Source: Burkholderia sp. Ax-1719
GTDB taxonomy: Bacteria; Pseudomonadota; Gammaproteobacteria; Burkholderiales; Burkholderiaceae
Assembly (NCBI RefSeq): GCF_011753055.1
Contig: NZ_VWWJ01000007.1
Coordinates: forward strand, 1 to 64,000
Length of the DNA: 64,000 nucleotides
Reading direction: 5' to 3'
Below, piece after piece: positions 16,679-24,965 of the stretch (within the stretch, counting starts at the first letter, position 1; each line of letters starts with the position of its first letter). The notes beneath the pieces were generated by a model. It did not search any database. It was not told where the DNA came from and was given only the letters and a program-made list of their open reading frames with translations. Both the position numbers and the translations under genes were made by a program.

Positions 16679-18232
16679 CTATGCGCGCATGCATGCGGGG
16701 CATTCGTCGGCGTTCGCCTTTGCGTGTGCATGACGCGCGGCGGCGGCATCGCCATAGTCTTCGCTGTCGATGTCATAGCCCGACGGCTCCCAGCGGATCG
16801 CCAGCAGCACGAGCAACGATGTGAACGGCGCGATCGCAATCACCCAGAACACTTTGGTGCCGAGCGCCGCGGCCAATACCGGGAACAAAAACAGCGATAC
16901 GGTGGAAGACGAACGCACCAGCGTCTGATTGAAACCCACGCCGATACCGCGCAGCGAAGTCGGATAACTGAGCGACGCGTAAGTCATCGAATGCGAACCC
17001 GGCCCAAAACCTTGCCCAAACAGATACGCCCCAAGCAGAAGAATGGCGAGCACGACAAAAGCACTGCTCGACGGATGGCCGATCAGTGCGAGACCCACCA
17101 ACGCAATCACCTGCAAGCTATGGCCGAGCACCGTCATCTTCCACGCGCCTACCGTCGGCGCGGTGCGCACACCGATCAGCCCGCCCACGAACGCAAACAG
17201 CAGATTGAGCAGCAGCGACGCGACGATGGTCGTCAGCGGCCCCTGCTTCAGGAAACTCGCGATGATCACAGGCAGGCCAAAGATGATCGCGTTATAGCCG
17301 AACGACGACGCCGCACCGATAGCCGCCGCGAGAATCGTGCGGCGGCGATAGGTGGCGTTGAACAGCACGCCGTAATTGCGCCACGTTGCGCGCGGCGCGA
17401 CGGCGGCCTGGGCTTGCGCCGCGGTTTGATCGGCGGGACGTTCGACCACGGCATCGATGCCCCACGAACGTTTGAGAATGCGCGCCGCTTCGTCGAGGTC
17501 GCCCTGATTCGCAGCCCACACCGGCGATTCGCTGATATAGCGGCGGCGCACCAGAATGATGACGATCGCGGGCACCGCGCCGAAGGCAAGCGTCAGCCGC
17601 CACAGCCAGTCCGTGTGATGCGCGGGCAGGATCGCGTAGAGACCGAGGATCAGCAGATAGCAGGTGCTGGTGGCCGCATACCAGGCGGGGCACCAGGCCG
17701 CGACGCTCGCCGCCTTGTTGCCGCGCCCCGCCACGCGCGAGAACTCGGCGAGAAAGGCCATCGCCACCGGCAGATCCAGCCCCACGCCGAAGCCCATCAG
17801 AAAGCGCGCGCCGCCCAGCACCCACGCATTGGGCGCGAGGCCCGCGATGATCGCCGCCACGACGAAGAACAGCATGTCGGCCATGAAGACACGATATCGA
17901 CCGATGCGATCGGTCAGATAGCCGCCGAACAGCGCGCCCAGAATCGCGCCGAAGGTGATCGCAGCGGACACCAGCCCGACCTGCGCCGGCGTGAGTGCGA
18001 ACTGGCGTGCGATGTCCTTCACGCCATAGGCGAGCGAAGTGAGATCGTAGGCATCGAGAAACACGCCGCCTAATGCGATGGCGATCACCGCGCGCGTTTT
18101 CGTGCCCTGGGTCGGTCCGGCGTTGACGAGACGCGCGACGTCTTCAGCGGAGCGGATCACGGCGTGAGTTGTTGCGTCAGCGGCGCGCGCGCCGAACGCG
18201 GATTCGTGAGGAGGAACAGCAATGGTCGACAT
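16679..18232 (-). CDS. MFS transporter, probable uptake of organosulfur or aromatic acid
   Basis: A 517-residue, 12-helix major facilitator. Helix 1 carries the acidic signature LDAYDLTSLAYG, helices 2-3 the loop GGYLTDRIGRYRVF, and helix 5 GVGLDLPVAMAFLAEFSR, resembling metabolite:H+ symporters of the AAHS/sugar-porter type. A long central loop (near residue 250) separates the two halves. It precedes the SfnB-monooxygenase run on the same strand with a 151-base gap, so it probably feeds that pathway; substrate is inferred from context only. The ATG at 18232 was chosen over one 33 bases upstream, neither having an ideal ribosome-binding site. Confidence 0.85.
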   Translation of the reverse strand: MSTIAVPPHESAFGARAADATTHAVIRSAEDVARLVNAGPTQGTKTRAVIAIALGGVFLDAYDLTSLAYGVKDIARQFALTPAQVGLVSAAITFGAILGALFGGYLTDRIGRYRVFMADMLFFVVAAIIAGLAPNAWVLGGARFLMGFGVGLDLPVAMAFLAEFSRVAGRGNKAASVAAWCPAWYAATSTCYLLILGLYAILPAHHTDWLWRLTLAFGAVPAIVIILVRRRYISESPVWAANQGDLDEAARILKRSWGIDAVVERPADQTAAQAQAAVAPRATWRNYGVLFNATYRRRTILAAAIGAASSFGYNAIIFGLPVIIASFLKQGPLTTIVASLLLNLLFAFVGGLIGVRTAPTVGAWKMTVLGHSLQVIALVGLALIGHPSSSAFVVLAILLLGAYLFGQGFGPGSHSMTYASLSYPTSLRGIGVGFNQTLVRSSSTVSLFLFPVLAAALGTKVFWVIAIAPFTSLLVLLAIRWEPSGYDIDSEDYGDAAAARHAHAKANADECPACMRA

Positions 18233-18491
18233 AAGCGAAACCCATCCAGATAGCATCCGCTGCATCGTAGACAGCGCATCGCAGCCGTCAAAGCGACGTT
18301 TTCACATATGCTTTGCGCAAATCGCGGAAACCATCGTTTAGCAGAAAGCGCCTTGTGCAAAGGCGTTTTCCACGTGGCGTGAAAAGCTTATGACAATCCG
18401 TGCGATAACCAACGCGCGCGAAATTGTTTGGCGGCAACGCGGGCACGCCCTAGCATCGCCCCATCTTTCACCACGTGACGGTCACACGGAT

Positions 18492-19334
18492 ATGAACAAG
18501 AACAAGAGAACACTGCTGGCATCGGGGCTGGCCTCCATCGCGCTGATCGCGGGCGCGGCACTGGTGCCGTTCGGCCAGTCCGCCGCAGCGGCGCAGCATA
18601 CGGTGCGCGTGGGCATCATGTCGGGCGAGGACGAGGACGTCTGGCGCGTGGTCGCCGCCAACGCCGCGCAGCACGGCATCGACGTCAAGGTGACGACGTT
18701 CTCCGACTACACGCAGCCTAACGAAGCGCTTTCGCAACACGATCTGGACGCCAACTCGTTCCAGCACAAGCCGTATCTGGATGCGCAGATCAACGCGCGC
18801 CACTACGCCATCGTGCCCGTGGGCTTCACCTACGTGCAGCCGATCGGCCTGTATTCGCGCAAGCATCATTCGGTCGCCGAACTGCCGAGCGGCGCGACCA
18901 TCGGCGTGCCGAACGATCCCAGCAACGAAGGCCGTTCGCTGTTGCTGCTGCAATCGTATGGGCTGATCAAGCTGCGCGACAACGTCGGTCTGCTGCCGAC
19001 GGCTCGCGACATTGCAAGCAATCCGAAGCAGTTGAAGATCAAGGAGCTTGACGCCGGTATCGTCGGACGCGCCATCGGCGACCTGGACGCCGCCGTGGTC
19101 AATACCGACTGGGCCGTCAAGGCCGGCATCCGCATTCCTCAGGAACGCATTGCGCAGGAAAAGGTGGACGGCAGCCCGTATCGCAACTTTATCGCCGTCA
19201 ACGAGAAAGACGCCAACGCGCCGTGGGTGCGCGATCTGGTCGCGAGCTATCAGCAGGCCAATGTCGCGCAGAAGATTCTGGCGGTTTATCACGGCACGAC
19301 CCTGCCCGCCTGGAACGGCGCGCCTCAGCAATAA
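18492..19334 (+). CDS. MetQ/NlpA-family ABC substrate-binding protein
   Basis: 280 residues of the D-methionine-binding (NlpA) fold: SGEDEDVWRVVAANAAQHGI near the N-terminus, LDANSFQHKPYLDAQ (family hallmark) and VPNDPSNEGRSLLLLQ in the middle. The signal peptide ends AAAAQH with no cysteine, unlike most MetQ lipoproteins, so the product should be soluble in the periplasm. No permease or ATPase gene lies beside it, so it must work with transporter subunits elsewhere. Divergent from the MFS/SfnB block, consistent with a sulfur-source uptake role. The start follows a weak GGA at 18488-18490. Confidence 0.87.
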   Translation: MNKNKRTLLASGLASIALIAGAALVPFGQSAAAAQHTVRVGIMSGEDEDVWRVVAANAAQHGIDVKVTTFSDYTQPNEALSQHDLDANSFQHKPYLDAQINARHYAIVPVGFTYVQPIGLYSRKHHSVAELPSGATIGVPNDPSNEGRSLLLLQSYGLIKLRDNVGLLPTARDIASNPKQLKIKELDAGIVGRAIGDLDAAVVNTDWAVKAGIRIPQERIAQEKVDGSPYRNFIAVNEKDANAPWVRDLVASYQQANVAQKILAVYHGTTLPAWNGAPQQ

Positions 19335-19350
19335 CGCATCGGTCGCGGGC

Positions 19351-19390
19351 GTGGCCGCTTTCAGCGCGACTTCAGCGTGAAAGCGGCCAC
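19351..19390. repeat. Strong stem-loop between the MetQ-like and DUF427 genes
   Basis: A perfect 12-bp inverted repeat, GTGGCCGCTTTC and GAAAGCGGCCAC, separated by 16 bases. There is no T-run on either side, so it is not a classic intrinsic terminator; it may stabilise the mRNA 3' end or support Rho termination. Confidence 0.55.
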
Positions 19391-19434
19391 GGGTGTAACG
19401 TTGCGTTTCCAGCCGAACGCAAAGGAACGCCACC

Positions 19435-19833
19435 ATGACCGCCGATGCCGCCAAAGCTAGCAAAACCGTCAAAATCCCCGGCCCCGACCATCCCATTACG
19501 ATCGAGCGCAATCCGTCGCGCGTGGTCGTGAAAGTGGCGGGCAAGATCGTCGCCGATACGCGCCGCGCGCTGACGCTGCGCGAAGCCAGCTACCCCGGCG
19601 TGACCTACATCCCGCGCGAAGACGCCGACATGGCCCTGCTTGCGCGCACCGATCACAGCACCTACTGTCCCTACAAGGGCGACGCCTCTTACTACTCGAT
19701 CGCGCCCGGTGGCGAGCGCTCGATCAACGCGATCTGGACCTACGAAGCGCCTTACGACGCCGTCGCACAGATCAAGTATCATCTGGCGTTTTATCCAGAC
19801 CGCGTGGATTCGATCGAAGAACTGCCTGACTGA
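19435..19833 (+). CDS. DUF427 domain protein
   Basis: A 132-residue protein that is almost entirely one DUF427 domain, a small beta-rich fold. The family pattern is visible: VVVKVAGKIVADTRRALTL, then EASYPGVTYIPREDAD, then TYCPYKGDASYYSI and a closing AIWTYEAPYDAV. No enzymatic role is firmly established for the family. A clear AAAGGA precedes the ATG. It stands alone, downstream of the MetQ-like gene and converging on an MFS gene. Confidence 0.9.
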   Translation: MTADAAKASKTVKIPGPDHPITIERNPSRVVVKVAGKIVADTRRALTLREASYPGVTYIPREDADMALLARTDHSTYCPYKGDASYYSIAPGGERSINAIWTYEAPYDAVAQIKYHLAFYPDRVDSIEELPD

Positions 19834-19846
19834 GCACGCACGCCGT

Positions 19847-21223
19847 TTATCGACGCGCGGTTCGCCCAGCAGCCGGCACGCCCAGAAGTAACGCCACGCC
19901 GCTCACCGCCAGCAACGCGGCGAGCGCGTAAAGCGCGTTATCCATGCTACCCGTGTGCGTCTTGATGAGACCGATTACCCACGGACTCACGATGCCGCTG
20001 GTGATGCCGATACTGCTGATTAGCGCGATGCCACCCGCCGCCGATTTGCCGGAAAGATACGCGGGCGGCACGGCCCAGAAAATCGGCAGCGCGGCAAAGA
20101 TCAGCACGGCGGCGAGCGACAGAATCGCCATCATCGCGGCAAAGCTCGCCAGATGCAGCGTGAGCAAAGTCAGCGCGATGCCGCCGCCGATCGTGCAGGC
20201 CGCGAAATGCCAGCGGCGCTCGCCGCGACGGTCCGAGCGGCGCGCAATCAACATCAGCCCCACCGCGCCCACCGCGTTCGGAATCACCGTGTACAGGCTG
20301 ATCGCGAGTACGTCATGCACGCCGAAGTCGCGGATCATCAGCGGCATCCAGAAGTTCAGCGTGAGCGAGGCGCAGGTCAGCGAAAAATAGATGAACGCGA
20401 ACAGATAGACGCGCGGATTGCCCAACGCAGCGAGGAATGCGCGCGACGAATGCGCGTGCGGCTTGCTGTCGTGCGCGGTATCGCCATCGCGCTGGGCGAT
20501 CAGATGCGCTTTTTCCGTATCGCTCAGCCAGCGCGCCTGCGCGGGGCCGTCCACGAGCTTGAACGCAGCCATCAGCCCGAGCAGCACGGCGGGCAGGCCT
20601 TCGATCGCAAACATCCAGCGCCAGCCTTCAAGCCCCATCGCGCCATTCAGATCGCGCATGATCCAGCCGGAAATCAGTCCGCCCAGCACGCCGGCCACGG
20701 CCACGCCCGCAAAAAAGATCGAGAACACCGCGGCGCGACGGCGCGGCGGGAACCAGTAGGTCAGATAAAGCACGATGCCGGGAAAGAAGCCCGCCTCGAA
20801 CACGCCCAGCAGGAAACGCAGCGCGTAGAAGTGCGTGGGCGCATGCACGAACATCATGCAGGTTGAGGCGATGCCCCACAGCAGCATGATCCGCATGAAG
20901 GTGCGGCGAGCGCCGAAACGCGCCAGCAGCAAGTTGCTGGGCACTTCGCACAGCACGTAGCCGACGTAGAACACGGCCGCGCCCAGGCCGTACATCGCAT
21001 CGCTGAAGCCAAGATCGTGCTTCATCTGCAATTGCGCGAAGCCAATGTTGATGCGGTCGAGAAACGACACGACGTAGCAGAGGAACAAAAACGGGATGAC
21101 GCGCCAGGCGACCTTGCGATACAGCAGGTCATCGGCGGCATTCGACGCCTGGGCTGGCGCTGCGGTGGCGTTAAGGGCGAACGCAGACTCGGACGCAGAG
21201 TCCGTGACGATCGATTGAGGCAT
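19847..21223 (-). CDS. MFS transporter, anion:cation symporter (ACS) family
   Basis: 458 residues from the ATG preceded by TTGGAGA. Twelve helices; the N-terminal segment FLDRINIGFAQLQMKHDLG and the motif EVPSNLLLARFGARR mark the ACS family, which takes up organic anions such as hexuronates, tartrate or phthalate with protons. A central hydrophilic loop is near residue 215. A longer frame reaching 21397 has no start context and is hydrophilic, so it was rejected. It is divergent from the oxidoreductase gene at 21556, possibly under shared control. Substrate unknown. Confidence 0.9.
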   Translation of the reverse strand: MPQSIVTDSASESAFALNATAAPAQASNAADDLLYRKVAWRVIPFLFLCYVVSFLDRINIGFAQLQMKHDLGFSDAMYGLGAAVFYVGYVLCEVPSNLLLARFGARRTFMRIMLLWGIASTCMMFVHAPTHFYALRFLLGVFEAGFFPGIVLYLTYWFPPRRRAAVFSIFFAGVAVAGVLGGLISGWIMRDLNGAMGLEGWRWMFAIEGLPAVLLGLMAAFKLVDGPAQARWLSDTEKAHLIAQRDGDTAHDSKPHAHSSRAFLAALGNPRVYLFAFIYFSLTCASLTLNFWMPLMIRDFGVHDVLAISLYTVIPNAVGAVGLMLIARRSDRRGERRWHFAACTIGGGIALTLLTLHLASFAAMMAILSLAAVLIFAALPIFWAVPPAYLSGKSAAGGIALISSIGITSGIVSPWVIGLIKTHTGSMDNALYALAALLAVSGVALLLGVPAAGRTARR

Positions 21224-21555
21224 GAGCCTGTCTCCAAACCATGTGGTAGCGGCGTCTGATGCGCCTTTGTAACGACCCGGCCGATGAAGGCTCAGGTCGG
21301 CGACGGCAATCCTGACCCGCTTCGCACGACGATGCTGCGTTGCAGCATGCACCCATCCCGCTTGCCAGTCACTTTCTGACGACCGTGGGCGCATCATAGG
21401 AGTGGCATAAATTATTTGTCAATAGCAAATCATTTCGTCCAAAGTAAACGACGCAATTCCTGCGACGTGGCCCTGCTCGCGGCAGGCAGAGCGAAGGCGC
21501 GTCTATGCTTCGTCTGTTGGGCGTTTTAGCGCCTTTATCTCTCCCGGAGTCACCA
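21224..21555. other. Divergent intergenic region with an AT-rich patch
   Basis: 332 bases between the divergent MFS and oxidoreductase genes, no gene seen. An AT-rich island at about 21405-21445 contains the inverted repeat ATTTG-N7-CAAAT (21414-21430), a plausible regulator or promoter site for one or both genes. No regulator gene is adjacent. Confidence 0.4.
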
Positions 21556-22563
21556 ATGAAAGCCATCAAGCTGATCGCGCCCGCCGGCCTGGACAACCTC
21601 AAGCTCGTCGATATGGCCGCGCCCGGCGAACCGCAGGCAGGCGAAATCCGCGTGCGCGTGCACGCCAGTTCGCTGAACTACCACGACCTGGGTGTCGTGC
21701 TCGGTCGCATGGGCGCAGCCGATGGGCGGATTCCGATGTCGGACGGCGCGGGCGTCGTCGAAGCCGTGGGACCGGACGTGACCGAATTCGCGGTGGGCGA
21801 TCACGTGGTCTCGACGTTCTTCCCGCCCTGGCTGGACGGCGCGCCGACGATTCCCGACTTCTCCGCCACACCCGGTGACGGCGTGGACGGTTATGCGCGC
21901 GAAGCCGTGGTCGCACCGGCCACGGCCTTCACCCACAGCCCGCGCGGCTACACCCACGCCGAAGCGGCCACGCTCACGACAGCCGGTTTGACCGCGTGGC
22001 GCGCACTGGTGGTGGACGGCGCATTGAAGGCGGGCGAAACCGTGCTCGTGCTCGGCACGGGCGGCGTGTCGGTCTTCGCGCTGCAGTACGCGAAGGCGAT
22101 GGGCGCGACGGTGATCGCCACCTCGTCCTCCGACGAAAAACTCGAACGCGCACGAAAGCTGGGCGCGGACCATCTGATCAACTATCGCCGCGAGCCCCAA
22201 TGGTCGCGCCAGGTGCTCGAATACACCAACGGACGGGGCGTCGATCATGTGGTCGAAGTGGGCGGTCCCGGCACGCTCGAACAATCGATTCTGGCGACGC
22301 GCGTGGGCGGACACATCGCGCTGATCGGCGTGCTCACCGGCATCGAAGGCCCCGTACCGACTGGCACGATGATGCGGCGGCAACAGCGTCTACAGGGTTT
22401 GATCGTCGGCAGCCGGCAGCATCAGATCGATCTTGTGCGCGCCATCGACGCAACCGGCGTCAAGCCCGTGATCGACCGCTCGTTCCCGCTTGAAGCGATC
22501 GGAGACGCGTTCCGGCTGCAGCAGGCCGGTGGGCACTTCGGCAAGATCGTTCTGGAATACTGA
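21556..22563 (+). CDS. Zinc-independent alcohol dehydrogenase / quinone oxidoreductase-like (MDR family)
   Basis: 335 residues of the medium-chain dehydrogenase/reductase superfamily: GroES-like N-terminal half and a Rossmann half with VLVLGTGGVSVFALQYAKAM as dinucleotide-binding turn. The zinc-ligand cysteine expected after HASSLNY is absent (His-Asp follow), and the four-cysteine structural zinc loop is missing, so this is a zinc-free quinone-oxidoreductase-type enzyme that probably uses NADPH. GGAG lies eight bases before the ATG. Substrate unknown; no pathway partner is adjacent. Confidence 0.85.
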   Translation: MKAIKLIAPAGLDNLKLVDMAAPGEPQAGEIRVRVHASSLNYHDLGVVLGRMGAADGRIPMSDGAGVVEAVGPDVTEFAVGDHVVSTFFPPWLDGAPTIPDFSATPGDGVDGYAREAVVAPATAFTHSPRGYTHAEAATLTTAGLTAWRALVVDGALKAGETVLVLGTGGVSVFALQYAKAMGATVIATSSSDEKLERARKLGADHLINYRREPQWSRQVLEYTNGRGVDHVVEVGGPGTLEQSILATRVGGHIALIGVLTGIEGPVPTGTMMRRQQRLQGLIVGSRQHQIDLVRAIDATGVKPVIDRSFPLEAIGDAFRLQQAGGHFGKIVLEY

Positions 22564-22594
22564 TCGATTAATCGTGAGTCGGAGGATAAACGCG

Positions 22595-23578
22595 TCAGCG
22601 CCGCGCGAATTGCTCGCGATATGCGGCGGGACTCGTTAGCGCAATGCGGCGGAAATGCCGCCTGAGCGATTCCTCCGAGCCAAAGCCCGCAAGATCCGCC
22701 ACGCGATCCATCGGCAAGTCGGGCCGCGATTCCAGCAGATCGCGCGCAATGCTCACGCGCTCGCGCACGACCCAGGCGTACGGCCCCATGCCAGTCGCGT
22801 CGAGAAAATGCCGCTGCAGCGTGCGTGCGCTCATCGCCGCACGCTCCGCCAGCGACGCCACGCTATGTTCCATGCGCGGATTCTCGCGCACCCAGTCCAT
22901 CAGCTTGGCAAGCGGGGCCGCCTCGTCGCGCGGCATCGGGCGCGGCACGAACTGCGCCTGACCGCCCTCGCGATGCGGCGGCACGACGAGCCGCTGCGCC
23001 ACGCGGTTCGCCACCGCGCCGCCGTGGTCGCGGCGCACCAGATGCAGCAGCATGTCGATGCCCGCCGCGGAACCCGCCGAGGTCAGCACCTGACCTTCGT
23101 CGATATAAAGCGCGTCGGGCTCGACGTGCAGTTCGGGATAGCGCTGCTGCAGGCGCTGCGCGTAGCGCCAGTGCGTGGTCACGCGCTTGCCATCCAGCAC
23201 GCCCGCCGCCGCCAGCACGAACACGCCGGAGCAGATCGAGCAGAGCCGCGCACCGCGTGCATGGGCCGCACGCAACTTCTTCAGCAAGGCCTCGGGCGGC
23301 GGTTCGTCCGGATCGCGCCAGCCCGGAATCACGATGGTCTGCGCGCGATCGAGCATCGCCAGCGTATAAGGCGCGGTTACGGTAATGCCGCCAGCGGCGC
23401 GTAACGGCCCGCGCTCGGCGGCGCAGACGGCGAAGCGATACCACGGCACATCGAGTTCGGGACGCTCCAGCGCGAACAGCTCGGTCACGCACCCGAATTC
23501 GAACGTGCAGAGACGGTCGTAGGCGAGCGCCACGACGAGATGCGCAAGATGGGCGGATTGGCGTGCAGGATCGGACAT
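22595..23578 (-). CDS. ftrA: FtrA/GlxA-type regulator (DJ-1/PfpI domain plus AraC helix-turn-helix)
   Basis: 327 residues: an N-terminal DJ-1/PfpI amidase-like domain (about 10-185) with the nucleophile-elbow segment CSICSGVFVLAAAG and TTHWRYAQ, and a C-terminal AraC DNA-binding domain (about 225-325) with two helix-turn-helices. The first resembles FtrA more than other GlxA proteins. The domain usually serves as an effector sensor. It is divergent from a rhodanese gene with fewer than 100 bases between, suggesting that gene as target. The inverted repeat GGCGCGAT-N17-ATCGCGCC (23579-23611) starts next to its ATG and may be its operator. Confidence 0.85.
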   Translation of the reverse strand: MSDPARQSAHLAHLVVALAYDRLCTFEFGCVTELFALERPELDVPWYRFAVCAAERGPLRAAGGITVTAPYTLAMLDRAQTIVIPGWRDPDEPPPEALLKKLRAAHARGARLCSICSGVFVLAAAGVLDGKRVTTHWRYAQRLQQRYPELHVEPDALYIDEGQVLTSAGSAAGIDMLLHLVRRDHGGAVANRVAQRLVVPPHREGGQAQFVPRPMPRDEAAPLAKLMDWVRENPRMEHSVASLAERAAMSARTLQRHFLDATGMGPYAWVVRERVSIARDLLESRPDLPMDRVADLAGFGSEESLRRHFRRIALTSPAAYREQFARR

Positions 23579-23675
23579 GGCGCGATGTTACCGGAGATTG
23601 GCAATCGCGCCACTGTCGCGCTTTCTGGGCGGGCACGAGAATGACAGCCATCGACACCACAACCAGGAGCCAGGC

Positions 23676-24080
23676 ATGTCGTTCGTATCCGAAATCCCCG
23701 CCGCGCCGAGCGAAGACGCGCTCGCGCATTTCAGCGCGTTGCTGAAGTTCGAGACCGATTGCGCCGATGTCCACGCCGCGCTCGCAGCCGCCGCCCCGCC
23801 CGACTTCGTGCTGCTCGACGTGCGCGGGCCGGCGCTCTTCGCACGCGGCCATGTGCCGGGCGCGGTGAATCTGCCGCACGGCAAGATCGTGGAATCGAAG
23901 CTGGCCGGATATCCGCCTGAAACGCTATTCGTCACTTACTGCGCCGGCCCGCACTGCAACGGCGCGGTGCGCGGCGCGATCCGGCTGGCGAAACTCGGCC
24001 GCCCGGTCAAGATCATGACGGGCGGCATCACAGGATGGCTGGATGAGGCGTTTGAATTGAGCCAAAGCGCTGCGGCATAG
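23676..24080 (+). CDS. Rhodanese-like sulfurtransferase
   Basis: 134 residues forming one rhodanese domain: LLDVRGPALFARGHVPGAVN (CH2A-type motif) and active-site loop CAGPHCNG with catalytic Cys89. The loop is longer than in phosphatase-type relatives and carries a second cysteine, Cys94. It probably moves sulfane sulfur or detoxifies thiol-reactive species. AGGAG precedes the ATG. Pairing with the divergent FtrA-like regulator suggests inducible expression. Cytoplasmic; no signal peptide. Confidence 0.9.
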   Translation: MSFVSEIPAAPSEDALAHFSALLKFETDCADVHAALAAAAPPDFVLLDVRGPALFARGHVPGAVNLPHGKIVESKLAGYPPETLFVTYCAGPHCNGAVRGAIRLAKLGRPVKIMTGGITGWLDEAFELSQSAAA

Positions 24081-24456
24081 AGCCAGTTGTCACGGTCAGT
24101 GCGGTCTGGTCCAGCTTGAAGCAACACCTGGAGCGTCGCCCCTTCAGGAAGACGGCGCCCGTTCTTGTTGCGCAGAAGGGGCAAACCGTCGGCGTGTGCG
24201 CGAAACGGTTCGAGGCTTTGCGATTTGGCGTCCGAGCCTGGCTGGGTGTTCGATTGCGCGGCGGTCTTGCTAAGGGAACGATTGCGGTGTGGCATGGGTG
24301 GCTCCGGGGTGGGCTCGGGAAAACAAGCCAGCTAAAAGCGCAATCCATATGCCGTCGAGCACCTGCGCCACCACTTGCCGAAGTTCTTCCCAGAAGACCC
24401 GCAGCGGCATGTCGTTTGCTCGTCTGAAATGCTCGCAAACTAGATCCGGAGAAAAT
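24081..24456. other. Intergenic region upstream of the small exported protein
   Basis: 376 bases without a convincing gene. A minus-strand frame of about 119 codons (24295 down to 23936) runs back into the rhodanese gene; part of it (LRNKNGRRLPEGATLQVLLQ) looks protein-like, so a small gene or remnant cannot be excluded. The distal end carries the sigma-54-like element at 24405-24420. Confidence 0.4.
24405..24420 (+). promoter_or_regulatory. Candidate sigma-54 promoter of the small exported protein gene
   Basis: CGGCATGTCGTTTGCT: GG and GC doublets are separated as required for -24/-12 elements (consensus TGGCAC-N5-TTGCW), with C instead of T just before GG. The predicted start is near 24431, 26 bases before the ATG. 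Weakest of the three such elements in this locus. Confidence 0.4.
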
Positions 24457-24741
24457 ATGTCGACGAATCGCAATCTCGCAAGCGTCCTCGGCGCCGCACT
24501 GCTTGTCTTGAGCGCCACTGGCGCTTTGACGTTCACCAGCGAAGCCTGTGCCCAGACGAACGGGGATTCTTCGGCCACACCGGCCACCCATGCAGATAAA
24601 AAAGCGGCGAAAGAGCAGTCTAAGGCTGACAAGAAAGCTGCCGTCGCCCAGGCCAAGGCCGACAAGGAAAAGACCGATGCTCAAGCGGACGCTGACAAGG
24701 AAAAGGCTGATGCGCGCGTGAAGGACGCGAAGGACCAATAA
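24457..24741 (+). CDS. Small exported Lys/Ala/Asp-rich protein, function unknown
   Basis: 94 residues. A signal peptide (1-32, hydrophobic core LASVLGAALLVLSATGAL, cleavage after A-C-A) is followed by a highly charged, helix-forming tail of about 60 residues with repeated ADK/KADKE units, no aromatic residues and no cysteine. The tail should be a single long helix or disordered in the periplasm, reminiscent of small metal- or acid-stress chaperone-like proteins; this is inference. GGAG precedes the ATG. It lies directly upstream of the sigma-54 two-component genes and may share their control. Confidence 0.8.
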   Translation: MSTNRNLASVLGAALLVLSATGALTFTSEACAQTNGDSSATPATHADKKAAKEQSKADKKAAVAQAKADKEKTDAQADADKEKADARVKDAKDQ

Positions 24742-24752
24742 GGCGATCGCGT

Positions 24753-24785
24753 GGACACGTCTAGCCGCATCGGCCAGGCGTGTCC
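24753..24785. promoter_or_regulatory. Inverted repeat upstream of the kinase operon, candidate activator-binding site
   Basis: GGACACG (24753-24759) and CGTGTCC (24779-24785) are perfect reverse complements 19 bases apart, about 160-190 bases before the predicted sigma-54 start at 24942. The GGACA/TGTCC half-sites recur upstream of the operon at 27953, suggesting the local NtrC-type regulator binds both. Confidence 0.45.
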
Positions 24786-24915
24786 CTTGATCTCATTGCG
24801 TTCAACGCAATCTCACGACCGATTTAATTGGCAGTATCGAAATCGAATAACCCGGCCCATCAACGGGCCGCCCGGAAGCGGCCCGGAAGCGCCGTGTCGA
24901 CTGACTTCAGTGGGG

Positions 24916-24931
24916 TGGCGAGAAATTTGCT
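24916..24931 (+). promoter_or_regulatory. Candidate sigma-54 promoter of the kinase/regulator operon
   Basis: TGGCGAGAAATTTGCT matches the -24 (TGGC) and -12 (TTGCW) boxes with exact spacing. Predicted start 24942, 24 bases before the kinase ATG. Implies positive autoregulation of the two-component system. Confidence 0.6.
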
Positions 24932-24965
24932 TCAAGTCGGAGCCCACTCACCATGCTGGATCGTC

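Noticed and set aside
23936..24295. Minus-strand frame of 119 codons with a protein-like stretch
   Set aside because: Overlaps the rhodanese gene for half its length, no ribosome-binding site and no recognised family; kept only as a remark in the intergenic entry.
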